NCBI RefSeq assembly: GCF_009827545.1
Contig: NZ_WTYS01000001.1
Coordinates: 2,567,772-2,631,771, forward strand
DNA: 64,000 nt
Direction of reading: 5' to 3'
From: Pontixanthobacter gangjinensis
GTDB taxonomy: Bacteria > Pseudomonadota > Alphaproteobacteria > Sphingomonadales > Sphingomonadaceae
How positions within the stretch are numbered: the stretch's first letter is position 1; each line of letters opens with the position of its first letter. The notes beneath the pieces were generated by a model, which saw only the letters and a program-made list of their open reading frames with translations, was not told the origin of the DNA and ran no database searches. Of this stretch, positions 25,547 to 34,129 are shown piece after piece. Position numbers and translations under genes: made by a program.

Positions 25547-26249
25547 AGCCCGCATGTACTCACCGACGCTGGGCCGGTTTATGCAAACCGATCCGATTGG
25601 GTATTCTGATGGGATGAATCAACTTGCTTATGTCGGGAATGATCCATTAAACTTTAACGATCCAACGGGTTTGGCAAAAGTCTGTGTTATTCCCCCGGGC
25701 AGCCGCATTCGGAAATGCATTTTGGTTGACGGAGACGGGGATGGAGACGCCGACGAAGACGACATTTCCGGCGCCGATAAGATTGCATTGGGCAGAGCTT
25801 TTCGTGGGTTTATACTCGGGACTAGACATAAAGATATCACTGGCTTTGCAAAGCCTGCTAGCGGACAGGGAAGTGAAAACTCTCGGAATTGGGCTTACAT
25901 AATTGGCCAATTCGCCGGCGCTGTATTTTCTGACGCGGGATATGATTGGAGTAAAGTGAAAGGGATTTGGGTTGGTTATAAGAAGGACGAGCCTGCAGCT
26001 TGGAGTGATGGCAGTAGGATAGCGCTCAATACTAAATTTTCATTTTGGAAGAAGAACGCATCTGACGCAGCTCGATTGATACTACACGAATCGTTACATA
26101 CGAATTATAGTTATTGGGGAGCGAGCAACGCCCCCTGGCGCCTGTATTGGAATCATTCTTGGTTAGACGGTAAAGCTAAAGGATTGCTCAAAGAAGGTGG
26201 GTTAGGAGGCGACGGATGTATCGCATATATGGTGTTCAAGAAGTGTTGA
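25470..26249 (+). CDS. Orphan RHS tip 5 with HExxH metallopeptidase-like toxin
   Basis: The reading frame begins inside the end of IS6 copy B (MLGLGIALPYPNSG), runs through the IS terminus and enters the RHS core at [13 protein letters not shown] (25547). It crosses VGNDPLNFNDPTGLAK into a domain of about 200 residues. That domain contains DAARLILHESLHTNYSYWG, an HExxH zinc site, with a further His in NHSWLDGK. A zinc peptidase acting in the periplasm or cell wall is a fair inference, supported by the lipoprotein encoded next. It is not known whether the fused start is used. Only about 50 residues of core remain. Confidence 0.65.
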   Translation: MLGLGIALPYPNSGDFQSGAFALTAPARMYSPTLGRFMQTDPIGYSDGMNQLAYVGNDPLNFNDPTGLAKVCVIPPGSRIRKCILVDGDGDGDADEDDISGADKIALGRAFRGFILGTRHKDITGFAKPASGQGSENSRNWAYIIGQFAGAVFSDAGYDWSKVKGIWVGYKKDEPAAWSDGSRIALNTKFSFWKKNASDAARLILHESLHTNYSYWGASNAPWRLYWNHSWLDGKAKGLLKEGGLGGDGCIAYMVFKKC

Positions 26250-26251
26250 TT

Positions 26252-26743
26252 ATGCTGAATTTATTTGCGGTATCATGTATTGTATTATTATCGGGATGCA
26301 CGTCTTATTCTCGAGTCGATCAGGGCTGGACTGTTTTTGAGGCAAAGCGAGGATCACTTGGCATAGGTATTCGAACCAGTGACGCATCTTACTGGGTGGA
26401 TGATATGGACGCAGAATCGGAGATTGACGGGAAATTGGTAAACTGTTCAAATCACGATAAGATCTGCTTCGCGGGTCCATTTTTTCTCGAAGTTAGTAGA
26501 AAGGTATTGAAAAACGCGACAGAATTGGGTGAGAATTTTAAGATACAATCAAGAAATTCTGAATATGATTGTCTATTTTCATACGATCCCAAATTAAATG
26601 GCGTGTCATCATTTGAATGCGATAGTATGGATGGCGCGCCATTCCCCGATTACGAAATTTCTTATTGGCGATCGTCAAACAAAGCTCTAAATATCGTTGA
26701 GTTGGATCGATTAACAGGGGCTACGATGACAGCGAATTATTGA
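26252..26743 (+). CDS. Lipoprotein, probable immunity protein of tip 5
   Basis: A 163-residue protein with a lipoprotein signal (LFAVSCIVLLSGCTS, lipid on the Cys of LSGC). The mature domain has a CSNHDKIC pair and later cysteines, suggesting a disulfide-bonded periplasmic fold. It starts two bases after the metallopeptidase-like toxin. An immunity lipoprotein in the periplasm would fit a toxin that attacks a periplasmic target. No family is recognised. Confidence 0.6.
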   Translation: MLNLFAVSCIVLLSGCTSYSRVDQGWTVFEAKRGSLGIGIRTSDASYWVDDMDAESEIDGKLVNCSNHDKICFAGPFFLEVSRKVLKNATELGENFKIQSRNSEYDCLFSYDPKLNGVSSFECDSMDGAPFPDYEISYWRSSNKALNIVELDRLTGATMTANY

Positions 26744-26800
26744 ATTAGCGTGACAGTGAACTAATTTGACACCGCTAGCCGTTTTGACGATATTGCTCGC

Positions 26801-26840
26801 GTGAGCCGTCTCGCTCGTTTCCTTCTTTCTGGCATTCCGC
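26801..26840 (+). pseudogene. RAYT transposase, N-terminal fragment
   Basis: GTG at 26801 opens [13 protein letters not shown], the start of a RAYT-type transposase (compare MARLPRVVLPGIP at 24603). After 13 codons the sequence switches to the RHS core at CGTTATGATCCCTTTGG. This is the second RAYT start found directly at an RHS joint. Confidence 0.55.
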
Positions 26841-26870
26841 CGTTATGATCCCTTTGGCCGCCTGTATCAG

Positions 26871-27827
26871 GTGACCGACAGCGGCAGCAACATCACCCGT
26901 TTCCATTATGATCGCGACGCGCTGATTGGCGAATATAATGCTTCGGGCAACCAGCTGCAGCGTTACATTCACGGCCCCGGCGCAGGCGATGATCCGCTGA
27001 TCCGTTATCCCGGCAACAGCACCGCCAGAACCGATGCGCATTACCTTTATGCCGACCGACTTGGCTCGATCGTGCAAGAGGTGAAGCGCGACGGCACGGT
27101 CACCGCGATAAACACCTACGATGCTTATGGCATACCGGGCGCAAGCAGCGGGATTAACAATCTGGGCCGGTTCCGTTATACTGGGCAGACCTGGATACCG
27201 GAGCTGGGAATGTATTATTACAAAGCCCGCATGTACTCACCGACGCTGGGCCGGTTTATGCAGACCGATCCGATCGGGTATAGCGACGGGATGAACATCT
27301 ATACCTATGTTGGCAATGATCCTTTGAATATGGTGGATCCGAGCGGCCTTGCTGGCACAGTAGTGGGCGATCACATCTGTTTTAAAGTTAGAGTTACGGT
27401 AGGTAAGAATATCTCTAGAACAGAATGGAGGTGCGTTTACGACCCATTAAATGCGTCCGACAAGAACAGAAGGTACGGAGGGTTTTTGAGTAGGGCTGAC
27501 GAGCTGAAAGCGCGAGCTAGAGCAAAAGTTGATTCTGGGTTGCCAGGTTGTGGTGGCAGAGCATGCCTACAGGAGCAGATTACTGAAGAAGAAAAATGCG
27601 ACGCCAGTGCTGAAGCGTCTTCGGGCGCGAGTGCAATCGCGGCGACAGAAGCTGCGGCAGCTTTTGGCCTGGATATTTCTTCCAAAACTAGCATAAAACT
27701 ACCAAGTGTGGTCAAAGCCGCACGACCGTTCTTGCTCCTTGATTCTGGAAAGTGGACAGCAATCTCGGCAATAACACAAGTATCGTATCAAGTTAGAGGC
27801 TGTACAGCCTCCCATAGTGTTGAATGA
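26871..27827 (+). CDS. Orphan RHS tip 6 with unknown toxin domain
   Basis: RHS homology begins at about 26843 ([10 protein letters not shown]). The open frame from the GTG at 26871 covers 318 residues. The core from [11 protein letters not shown] to [14 protein letters not shown] is almost base-for-base the same as the full-length RHS gene at 48775-49190, including [10 protein letters not shown] and INTYDAYG, which other tips lack. The unique C-terminus of about 155 residues has a basic helix ([14 protein letters not shown]), a CGGRAC pair and an alanine-rich segment. The toxin type is unknown. The downstream membrane gene overlaps by four bases. Confidence 0.65.
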   Translation: MTDSGSNITRFHYDRDALIGEYNASGNQLQRYIHGPGAGDDPLIRYPGNSTARTDAHYLYADRLGSIVQEVKRDGTVTAINTYDAYGIPGASSGINNLGRFRYTGQTWIPELGMYYYKARMYSPTLGRFMQTDPIGYSDGMNIYTYVGNDPLNMVDPSGLAGTVVGDHICFKVRVTVGKNISRTEWRCVYDPLNASDKNRRYGGFLSRADELKARARAKVDSGLPGCGGRACLQEQITEEEKCDASAEASSGASAIAATEAAAAFGLDISSKTSIKLPSVVKAARPFLLLDSGKWTAISAITQVSYQVRGCTASHSVE

Positions 27828-28006
27828 TAATGGAAAAATTGAAATTCGCGATCATCTCGTTGGCTACGGTGAATTTTGGAGGTTTGATATTTTTGTACTT
27901 AGAGGATGGCAATTTTCGTGGTTCTGATATATTTTTTATAATCACATTTGTCGCGCTGTTGTCTTTTTCGCTGAGGCTCGATTTACTCGATTCCCGATCG
28001 AAATGA
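27824..28006 (+). CDS. Small membrane protein, probable immunity protein of tip 6
   Basis: A 60-residue protein with two hydrophobic segments (about 8-24 and 34-49). The ATG overlaps the stop of tip 6 in ATGA, showing translational coupling. No family is recognised; the role is inferred from position. Confidence 0.55.
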   Translation: MIMEKLKFAIISLATVNFGGLIFLYLEDGNFRGSDIFFIITFVALLSFSLRLDLLDSRSK

Positions 28007-28186
28007 GAATGCTTGACGCTGATTAGTTTCTTTGAGTCGCGACGTGAGCAGGGCAGGAAGATGATTAAGTGCTGCTACTGCAATTCCGCCTGCAGGTGTA
28101 GCAACTGCTTCCGCGTTATCGGACGGGCAATTGGCTATTTTGGGCATAGCTGATAGGCTTTCGGCGCTTACCATAGGCGCGACTGG

Positions 28187-28467
28187 CAATGCCTCCGGCA
28201 CCCAGCTGCAGCGTTACATCCACGGCCCCGGCGCAGGCGATGATCCACTGATCCACTGATCCGCTATCCCGGCAGCAGCGTAGCTAGAAATGATGCGCAT
28301 TACCTTTATGCCGACCGGCTTGGCTCGATTGTGCAAGAGGTGAAGCGTGACGGCACGGTCACCGCAATCAACAGCTACGATGCTTATGGTATTCCCGGCG
28401 CAAGCAGCGGAATTAACAATCAGGGCCGGTTCCGCTATACAGGCAGACTTGGATACCGGAGCTGGGA
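28187..28467 (+). pseudogene. RHS core fragment of tip 7, frameshifted
   Basis: From [21 protein letters not shown] the bases follow the RHS core, but two lesions break the frame. One is a tandem duplication of eight bases (ACTGATCC) near 28243-28258. The other is loss of one G where the parent has ACAGGGCAGACTTGG (here ACAGGCAGACTTGG, about 28439). Coding resumes cleanly at the internal ATG of the next feature. The preceding 180 bases (28007-28186) hold no gene that can be recognised. Confidence 0.7.
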
Positions 28468-29175
28468 ATGTATTATTACAAAGCCCGCATGTACTCACCG
28501 ACGCTGGGCCGGTTTATGCAGACCGATCCGATTGGGTATTCCGACGGGATGAATATCTATGCCTATGTGGGCAATGATCCTGTGAACATGGTGGATCCGA
28601 CTGGGACGATCGCGACCAACTGCAAAACTCACACGACCAAGATCTACTGGATTTATGATTCCAATGGTAATGGGAGGCATGACAGTGGAGAGAAAATAGA
28701 CCGAATAGATAGACACCAACTTGAGATCTGTTTGCCGGATTTCGTAGGGTTGCAGGATGGGAGGCAACCGACAGGAACTGGGCAAGGTACTAGTGGGGAG
28801 TATATCTCTCCCGAACAAGAAGAATATTGCAATAGGAAAAGGGCTGCATCAGCTGCTGCGAGGCGAAAGCTTCCTGGAAGGGTGTCTGATCGCGGTGGTT
28901 GGGATGATGTAGCAAATCTAAAGCTTTATCGTGGGACCTATCAAAATAATGCTGACGACATGGTTCGTGTTGGCGTGCCACTTGCTGCATTTGGTACTGC
29001 GGTTGCTGGGTTTGCATCTGGAGGCTCGGCATTGGCAATTAGTGGTATAATTGGGGGTGACATTGGTGTCGGTTTTTCGCTTGCTGCGTGGCAGCAGCAT
29101 TATGTTGAATACGTATCTGCCATTGACGATCGCCTTGAATTCATAAAATTGAAAAAGGCAAATATATGCAAATGA
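28468..29175 (+). CDS. Orphan RHS tip 7 with unknown toxin domain
   Basis: A 235-residue frame opening [18 protein letters not shown], the last part of the RHS core, crossing VNMVDPTG into a unique domain. This has a calcium-loop-like DSNGNGRHDSG, a CNRKRAASAAARRKLPGRV helix, a glycine/alanine-rich hydrophobic segment (about 175-205) and a final amphipathic helix (AIDDRLEFIKLKKANIC). The second half resembles the toxin of tip 10 (50326-51027): same LPGRV block and same final helix. A membrane-active toxin is possible but unproved. Confidence 0.6.
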   Translation: MYYYKARMYSPTLGRFMQTDPIGYSDGMNIYAYVGNDPVNMVDPTGTIATNCKTHTTKIYWIYDSNGNGRHDSGEKIDRIDRHQLEICLPDFVGLQDGRQPTGTGQGTSGEYISPEQEEYCNRKRAASAAARRKLPGRVSDRGGWDDVANLKLYRGTYQNNADDMVRVGVPLAAFGTAVAGFASGGSALAISGIIGGDIGVGFSLAAWQQHYVEYVSAIDDRLEFIKLKKANICK

Positions 29176-29354
29176 AGCAAAGAAACTATCTAGCGATTTT
29201 GTTGTGCCTGACGTTGCCAGGCATGCTTTTGGTTTTGTTCGATGTGATGGGCTATAGCCTTGATCCTGCCATAGATGTTTATCGTATATGGATGGTTGCG
29301 ATTGCGGTGATGAATTTAATTTTGTATTTTATACAAAAGAAAGAATTAGATTAA
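29166..29354 (+). CDS. Small membrane protein, probable immunity protein of tip 7
   Basis: A 62-residue protein with two hydrophobic segments (about 8-25 and 38-55) and a charged tail (QKKELD). It overlaps the end of tip 7 by ten bases. No family is recognised. The next 90 bases are AT-rich with nothing visible. Confidence 0.55.
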   Translation: MQMKQRNYLAILLCLTLPGMLLVLFDVMGYSLDPAIDVYRIWMVAIAVMNLILYFIQKKELD

Positions 29355-29451
29355 ATCTTTGAAGATTGATTTAGTTGATTTGTAAAATAACAATGTTCGA
29401 AATTCGGTATGAATATTCGAATATTACGATTATTTGATTGATTGACTGACA

Positions 29452-30494
29452 GTGGCAGCAAAATTACTCGCTGTCTCCTCGCTTGCAATCATCCCCCGGA
29501 TGCTCACGTATCGTCGATATGATGGCGATGCGCTGATTGGCGAATACAATGCCACCGGCACTCAGCTGCAGCGTTACATCCACGGTCCCGGCGCAGGCGA
29601 TGATCCGCTGATCCGCTATCCCGGCAGCAGCACCGCCAGAAACGACGCGCATTACCTCTATGCCGACCGGCTTGGCTCGATTGTGCAAGAGGTGAAGCGC
29701 GACGGCACGGTCACTGCATTGGGCAGCTACGATGCCTACGGCATACCGGGCTCAAGCAGTGGAATTAACAATCTTGGCCGGTTCCGCTATACAGGGCAGA
29801 CTTGGATACCGGAGCTGGGAATGTATTATTACAAAGCCCGCATGTACTCACCGACGCTGGGCCGGTTTATGCAGACCGATCTGATTGGGTATTCCAATGG
29901 GATGAATATCTATGCCTATGTCGGCAATGATCCAGTGAATATGGTGGATCCGACTGGGATGGCAGGTCTTGGCGGGGCCGGGTGCACTAAACAAACGGGG
30001 TTTTGGGAATGGCACTACAGTAACGGAGATATTGAGAAAATTCCTGGCAGCGAGTTTGTAGAGTATAGTGCTGGTTGCGGCGTGGATGACGCTGCTGGGC
30101 TCGCTGGTTTGGGAGGAGATGGACTGGGAAGAGGTGGAGGCGGTGACGCTAACCCTAAAGATTATTGTGGTTCCAAAGGGTCAGAGTGGGTTCCCGATGG
30201 TGCTTGGGCTGAGGCGTGTAGAAAGCATGACGAGTGCTACACGAGGTCTGATAAAAGTAAGGAAGCCTGTGATGCAAAATTGGCAGGAGATCTGTGGAAT
30301 GAATGTCAAAAGAACGTAGAATTTCCACTCAGCGTGTATTGTGGCATGCTCGGTCCGGTTTTTGCAACAGGACTAATTCTCATGGGATTTGAAATTCGCC
30401 TCTGCGCCCCCCTCCTGCAAGTGGCGCATGTACGCCCTCATTTTTTGATGGCCCGTCTAGAGATGCGTATAATAAGGCACAAAAAGGGCAATAA
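29452..30494 (+). CDS. Orphan RHS tip 8 with phospholipase A2-like toxin, frameshifted near its end
   Basis: RHS bases begin at about 29445, with a short replaced stretch, then [20 protein letters not shown] and the core to VNMVDPTGM. The unique domain holds DYCGSKGSEWVPDG and ACRKHDECY, the Cys-x-x-His-Asp-x-Cys motif of phospholipases A2, so membrane lipid hydrolysis is likely. Near 30392-30405 the frame is lost: another frame gives RPPPASGACTPSFFDG to NKAQKGQ and a stop at 30492-30494, one base before the immunity start. The present frame instead runs on in phase into the immunity gene, fusing the two. Confidence 0.65.
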
Positions 30495-30495
30495 T

Positions 30496-30699
30496 ATGAA
30501 AGCTACTATTTATCTATTTATTTTGGCCGTAGGCGCTTTCATTTTGCTTTATTCGATTAGCCACGGCTGTTTCATCTGCTTCACATTCGGAGGATTTGAT
30601 AATTATGAGAAAGTTGTAAATATAATTGTTTGGTTTATGATGGTGATGATTCTTGCCAATGTTGTATGGCGCTTGATGGGTGAGATTTCAAAAAAATAG
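30496..30699 (+). CDS. Small membrane protein, probable immunity protein of tip 8
   Basis: A 67-residue protein: a hydrophobic segment at residues 2-21 (ATIYLFILAVGAFILLYSIS), two cysteines, and a second hydrophobic segment at about 38-55. It starts one base after the original toxin stop. Because of the toxin frameshift it is now also the in-frame tail of the toxin. A membrane location fits protection against a lipid-attacking toxin. Confidence 0.55.
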   Translation: MKATIYLFILAVGAFILLYSISHGCFICFTFGGFDNYEKVVNIIVWFMMVMILANVVWRLMGEISKK

Positions 30700-30801
30700 C
30701 GGGATGATGACGAACAAAGATTTTGTCAAATTGGATGGCTTGATTTTTAGAAATAGATCGTGTTGCAAGTTGTAGTATTAATTGGATCCTGAATGTCAGG
30801 G

Positions 30802-30921
30802 CTAACGCCCCTCTCGATCATCCCTGAGCGAAGCCCCGCCATAGGGGTTGTAATCCGACCGGGGCAATTCCTCCCTCGGCCCAAGGTCCTGCGATTGCGG
30901 CGGCATGGCAACCACCGGAGC
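30802..30921 (-). pseudogene. virB2 3' fragment cut by IS6
   Basis: The minus strand reads APVVAMPPQSQDLGPREELP to YNPYGGASLRDDREGR and stop, the hydrophilic tail of the pilin encoded intact at 52804-53172. It is truncated exactly at the IS6 copy C end (30922). It is convergent with the tip 8 module, about 100 bases beyond the immunity gene. Confidence 0.75.
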
Positions 30922-31762
30922 GGTGCTGTCAGTCTAACTGCAACTTGTCTCCAATTTGCAAAGCTCTCCCCTTCCCCAACATTCTTCAGGCCATAAGGTT
31001 TTGCCACTCAGCCAATGCGGCTGAGCGAGCGGTCTTGTAAGTTTGTCTATCGATGAGGTGGCGCTGCGAGTTGAAGTGATTGTGGATGTTGGCGTGGAGC
31101 GATGCGAACTTTTGTAACGATTTCATCTGCCGAAATCTCAGCATCGCTCGTTCTCGTCGTCGAAATGGTAGGTGCGAGTTCTCAACCCGATTGTTCTTCC
31201 ATCTCCCCATCTCGCGCCGGTCTAGATTTCCTAGATCTCGCATTGCAGCGGGGTAGGATCTGAGCCCGTCGGTCACGATCTTTTCCGCCTGACCGTGCCG
31301 CTTCAACGCCTTGCGAAGGAACTTCAGAGCCGCCTTCTTGTCCCGCTTCTTCGTGACGTAGCTTTCGATGATTTCGCCTTCTTGATCGACCGCCCGCCAC
31401 AAGTAATGGGTTTCGCCATTGATCTTTACAAACACCTCGTCGAGGTGCCAGCGCCAATGACGAAAGCCTTTCATTCGGCTTACCCGTTGCCGCCGGATAT
31501 CGGCAGCAAACATCGGACCAAAACGGTTCCACCACAGCCTCACCGTCTCGTGGCAAACGTCAATCCCGCGCTCGAAGAGTAGATCTTCAACGTTCCGCAA
31601 ACTCAGAGGAAAGCGGACATACATCATCACTACGAGCCGGATGATCTCTGGCGAAGAGTTGAAATAGCGGAACGGACTGGCTGATTTGTTGGGTCTGGGC
31701 ATCGCCCTGCCCTACCCAAATAGCGGCGATTTTCAATCAGGTGCATTTGCTTTGACAGCACC
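30922..31762 (-). mobile_element. IS6-family insertion sequence, copy C
   Basis: An 841-base element from GGTGCTGTCA to TGACAGCACC. It interrupts a virB2 fragment on its left. On its right it abuts the N-terminal part of an older IS6 copy, so it landed in or recombined with that copy. There are no flanking duplications. Confidence 0.9.
30986..31702 (-). CDS. IS6-family transposase (copy C)
   Basis: A 238-residue transposase with a full DDE triad. It differs from copy B at few residues (FRHWRWHLDEV for FRNWRWHLDEV; KFLRKALKRH for RFLKKALKRH). Confidence 0.9.
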   Translation of the reverse strand: MPRPNKSASPFRYFNSSPEIIRLVVMMYVRFPLSLRNVEDLLFERGIDVCHETVRLWWNRFGPMFAADIRRQRVSRMKGFRHWRWHLDEVFVKINGETHYLWRAVDQEGEIIESYVTKKRDKKAALKFLRKALKRHGQAEKIVTDGLRSYPAAMRDLGNLDRREMGRWKNNRVENSHLPFRRRERAMLRFRQMKSLQKFASLHANIHNHFNSQRHLIDRQTYKTARSAALAEWQNLMA

Positions 31763-31888
31763 GGCGGATAATCTCCGGCGAAGAGTTGAAATAACGAAAC
31801 CGGCTGGCTGGTTTCCAGGGTCTAGGCATGCCCTGCCCTACCCTAAGTGCCTCAGCCGTCAATTAAGTGCATTTGCTCTGACAGTGCC
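31763..31888 (-). mobile_element. IS6-family element, terminal remnant
   Basis: The bases correspond to the transposase N-terminus (on the minus strand MPRPWKPASRFRYFNSSPEI) and the adjoining outer end, closing with TTTGCTCTGACAGTGCC. Everything beyond about 20 codons of the gene is missing, replaced by copy C. The remnant ends 12 bases before the stop of the TetR gene. Confidence 0.75.
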
Positions 31889-31899
31889 CGAAGGAAGCA

Positions 31900-32505
31900 T
31901 CAAGAGCCGTTTCGAGGCGCGAGCATTTTAAAAAGGTCGAGAAGTGCTGTTTCTCGCGGCTTGCCTGTCACTTTATCATCAAGCGGGACGAACATCCCTG
32001 AAAGCCTCATGTCCAGATATCCATGTATCATAGACCAGAAGGCTACAGCCACGGTGTCCCGATCAAACTCCACCTGTGGCATAGATCGCTCGATTTGATC
32101 ACAGAGTTGGGCATAGATTTGATCCATAATTCTTGAAAGGTCGGGATCGTTTAGATCGATCAAATCACCGCGCCACAACAGCTTGTAGCGGTGTGGATAT
32201 TCGAAGCCGAAATCCAATAATGTATTGCCGAACACCTCAATCCAAGCATTGGAACCTACAGTTGCCGCGGTGAGACCGTCTTCAACGGAGCTCCGGATTG
32301 TTTCAAATTGTCTCTGCGCAAGCGCAGTCAACAACGCCCTCCGGTCCCGATAATGATTGACGGGAGCTCCATGGGAGACCCCGGCTTCGCGAGCTACCGC
32401 TCTGATAGTCACGCCTTCCACTCCATCCCTGTCAAGAAGCTTCAGGGCTACTTCAAATAGAACGCGTTTCAGGTCGCCGTGATGGAAGGGTTTCTCTTTA
32501 GGCAT
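31900..32505 (-). CDS. TetR-family repressor
   Basis: A 201-residue regulator. The N-terminal helix-turn-helix lies at about residues 28-55 (VEGVTIRAVAREAGVSHGAPVNHYRDRRALL), and the C-terminal ligand domain is of the TetR_C type with WSMIHGYLDMRLSG. It is divergent from a membrane protein and glutathione S-transferase pair. The gap holds palindromic ATTGAC/GTCAAT boxes, so it probably represses both directions until an electrophile or other small ligand is bound. Confidence 0.85.
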   Translation of the reverse strand: MPKEKPFHHGDLKRVLFEVALKLLDRDGVEGVTIRAVAREAGVSHGAPVNHYRDRRALLTALAQRQFETIRSSVEDGLTAATVGSNAWIEVFGNTLLDFGFEYPHRYKLLWRGDLIDLNDPDLSRIMDQIYAQLCDQIERSMPQVEFDRDTVAVAFWSMIHGYLDMRLSGMFVPLDDKVTGKPRETALLDLFKMLAPRNGS

Positions 32506-32512
32506 AACTCAT

Positions 32513-32527
32513 ATTGACGCCGTCAAT
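32513..32527. promoter_or_regulatory. Operator for the divergent TetR regulator
   Basis: ATTGACGCCGTCAAT is a palindrome with six-base perfect arms. Further GTCAAT half sites lie at 32534-32539 and 32549-32554. All fall within the 73 bases between the divergent starts, where a TetR repressor would bind. Confidence 0.6.
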
Positions 32528-32578
32528 TCGATAGTCAATATAGACACTGTCAATGTCACAGCGAAAAGAGGCCACCGA

Positions 32579-32992
32579 ATGCCGAAGATCACACTCTTGT
32601 CCGTCGCTCTTTGTGCATTCGTGCTGTCTGCCGTGATACCGTTTATGGAAATCAGTAACTCGCATCTATTCAATCCCGAATGGCCTAGCCACGCGCGTCT
32701 TCATGAGGCTTGGCAACTTATCGCGAACGCTGCGATTTCCATCTTGGCATTTATATTGGTTTGGAAACGCATCGCTCCACGGCTGGGGATTGTCCTTGGA
32801 TTGATTTTGAGCGCATCCTTCTTGACCGCATGGGCTGCTGGGCCTCTTTATGGAGGGTCGATGGTTCATTCTGACGGCACCAATTTCACAATTGGCGGCA
32901 TAAGCGTTGTGGTGGTCGGAGTTACGATCATTGCAGGGCTTCTGCTGCTCGGATGGCGTGCGCTTTCACAGAATGGCGGCGTATCAAAATGA
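32579..32992 (+). CDS. Four-helix membrane protein, unknown
   Basis: A 137-residue protein with four hydrophobic segments (about 5-22, 47-62, 69-87 and 107-126). Between the first two is the block HLFNPEWPSHARLHEAW, a conserved-looking His-rich motif that I have seen in small membrane proteins of unknown function. It overlaps the glutathione S-transferase gene in ATGA, so the two work as one unit under the divergent TetR. Confidence 0.6.
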   Translation: MPKITLLSVALCAFVLSAVIPFMEISNSHLFNPEWPSHARLHEAWQLIANAAISILAFILVWKRIAPRLGIVLGLILSASFLTAWAAGPLYGGSMVHSDGTNFTIGGISVVVVGVTIIAGLLLLGWRALSQNGGVSK

Positions 32993-33684
32993 GTGTGGTT
33001 GTTCACGGATCGCCACTGTCACCTTTCACGCGCAAGGTAACACTCGTCGCAATGGAGAAAGGGATTTCTTTCGAGAGCAAGGACATAAACCCCTACAATC
33101 CACCGGATCATTTTGAATCGATAAGCCCGCTGAAACGCATTCCGATTCTGACAGATGGTGCATTCCGGCTCAACGATAGCTCCGCAATCGCAGCATATCT
33201 CGATGCGGCATTCCCTAGTCCCAACGGCACAATTATTCCGACCGAACCGAAAGCACTTGGTTATGCCCTATGGATTGAGGAATATGCCGATACCGCACTG
33301 TTTGGAGACATTAGCCAAGGTGTTTTCCGACCGACATTTATCAATCAGATGCGCGGCGAGCCAATCGATACTCAAATGATCGAAGAGGCGGTCAGAAACA
33401 AACTGCCCGTTCGATTCCAATATCTTGAAAGCGAGATCTCCGGTAAAAAGTATTTCTCTGAGAACCGGCTGACAGTTGCAGATATTGCAGTCTACGCACA
33501 ACTCGCCAACCTCGACCATGCTGGGCAACTACCAGAACAAGTGAGCTATCCCTACTTGATGGGGCACTACTCCCAGATGAAGGCGCGAGAGACGTCAAAG
33601 GCTCTATCCTCCCAAGAAAGTCGGTATCTGAAATTCATGTTAAGTCAGTTGAAGTCATCGTTATCGGTTGATGGTTCAGCTTAA
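32989..33684 (+). CDS. Glutathione S-transferase
   Basis: A 231-residue GST. The thioredoxin-fold N-terminal domain is VVVHGSPLSPFTRKVTLVAM with the usual SPFTRKV active-site region, then PLKRIPILTDG and NDSSAIAAYL, which bind glutathione. The all-helical C-terminal domain contains LTVADIAVYAQL. The ATG overlaps the stop of the membrane protein gene. It conjugates glutathione to electrophiles or reduces them in the cytoplasm. The substrate is unknown. Confidence 0.85.
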   Translation: MSVVVHGSPLSPFTRKVTLVAMEKGISFESKDINPYNPPDHFESISPLKRIPILTDGAFRLNDSSAIAAYLDAAFPSPNGTIIPTEPKALGYALWIEEYADTALFGDISQGVFRPTFINQMRGEPIDTQMIEEAVRNKLPVRFQYLESEISGKKYFSENRLTVADIAVYAQLANLDHAGQLPEQVSYPYLMGHYSQMKARETSKALSSQESRYLKFMLSQLKSSLSVDGSA

Positions 33685-33706
33685 ATATTGAGAAGGTAAG
33701 ATGCAT

Positions 33707-34129
33707 CTAATCGAGAAATTCCTGATGCGCCCTTGCCAGTTCAAAATCTGTTGACCAACGCGGTTCTTCAGCTGTGAATATCCTGAACTTACCCTTCACC
33801 TCCGGCTCTCCATTGAGGCAGCCCGCTGGCACGATCATCATTGCCCCGTCACTGCTGGGCCACGGAACACCGGAACCACATTTTCGGCAAAACGATTTCG
33901 CGATGTCTCTGTTCGGCACTTTGTAGATTGCGATACCATCAGAACCAGCCAGCCAATCGAAGCTTTCAACATCAATGAAAAGGTTCGATGCGAAAGCCGA
34001 ACCAGTTATTTTTCTGCACTGATTGCAGTTGCAAAAATAAAGTTTGGCAAAATCATTAACGATCTCGAACAAGATTGACCCGCATAGACAATTCCCTTTA
34101 ATTTTGTTCGACTTATCGTTCATATTCAA
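33707..34129 (-). CDS. GFA-family zinc protein
   Basis: A 140-residue protein of the GFA (glutathione-dependent formaldehyde-activating) fold: GNCLCGSILFEI, FCNCNQCRKITGSAFASNLF and SFCRKCGSGVPW give the zinc-binding cysteine pattern. It is convergent with the GST gene. Most GFA-fold proteins have no proven formaldehyde role, so only the family is certain. Confidence 0.85.
   Translation of the reverse strand: MNMNDKSNKIKGNCLCGSILFEIVNDFAKLYFCNCNQCRKITGSAFASNLFIDVESFDWLAGSDGIAIYKVPNRDIAKSFCRKCGSGVPWPSSDGAMMIVPAGCLNGEPEVKGKFRIFTAEEPRWSTDFELARAHQEFLD

Noticed and set aside
27983-28201. A 72-residue minus-strand frame between tips 6 and 7
   Set aside because: It has no ribosome-binding site and no family resemblance, and it runs into antisense RHS sequence; it could be a relic, but the sequence does not support a gene.
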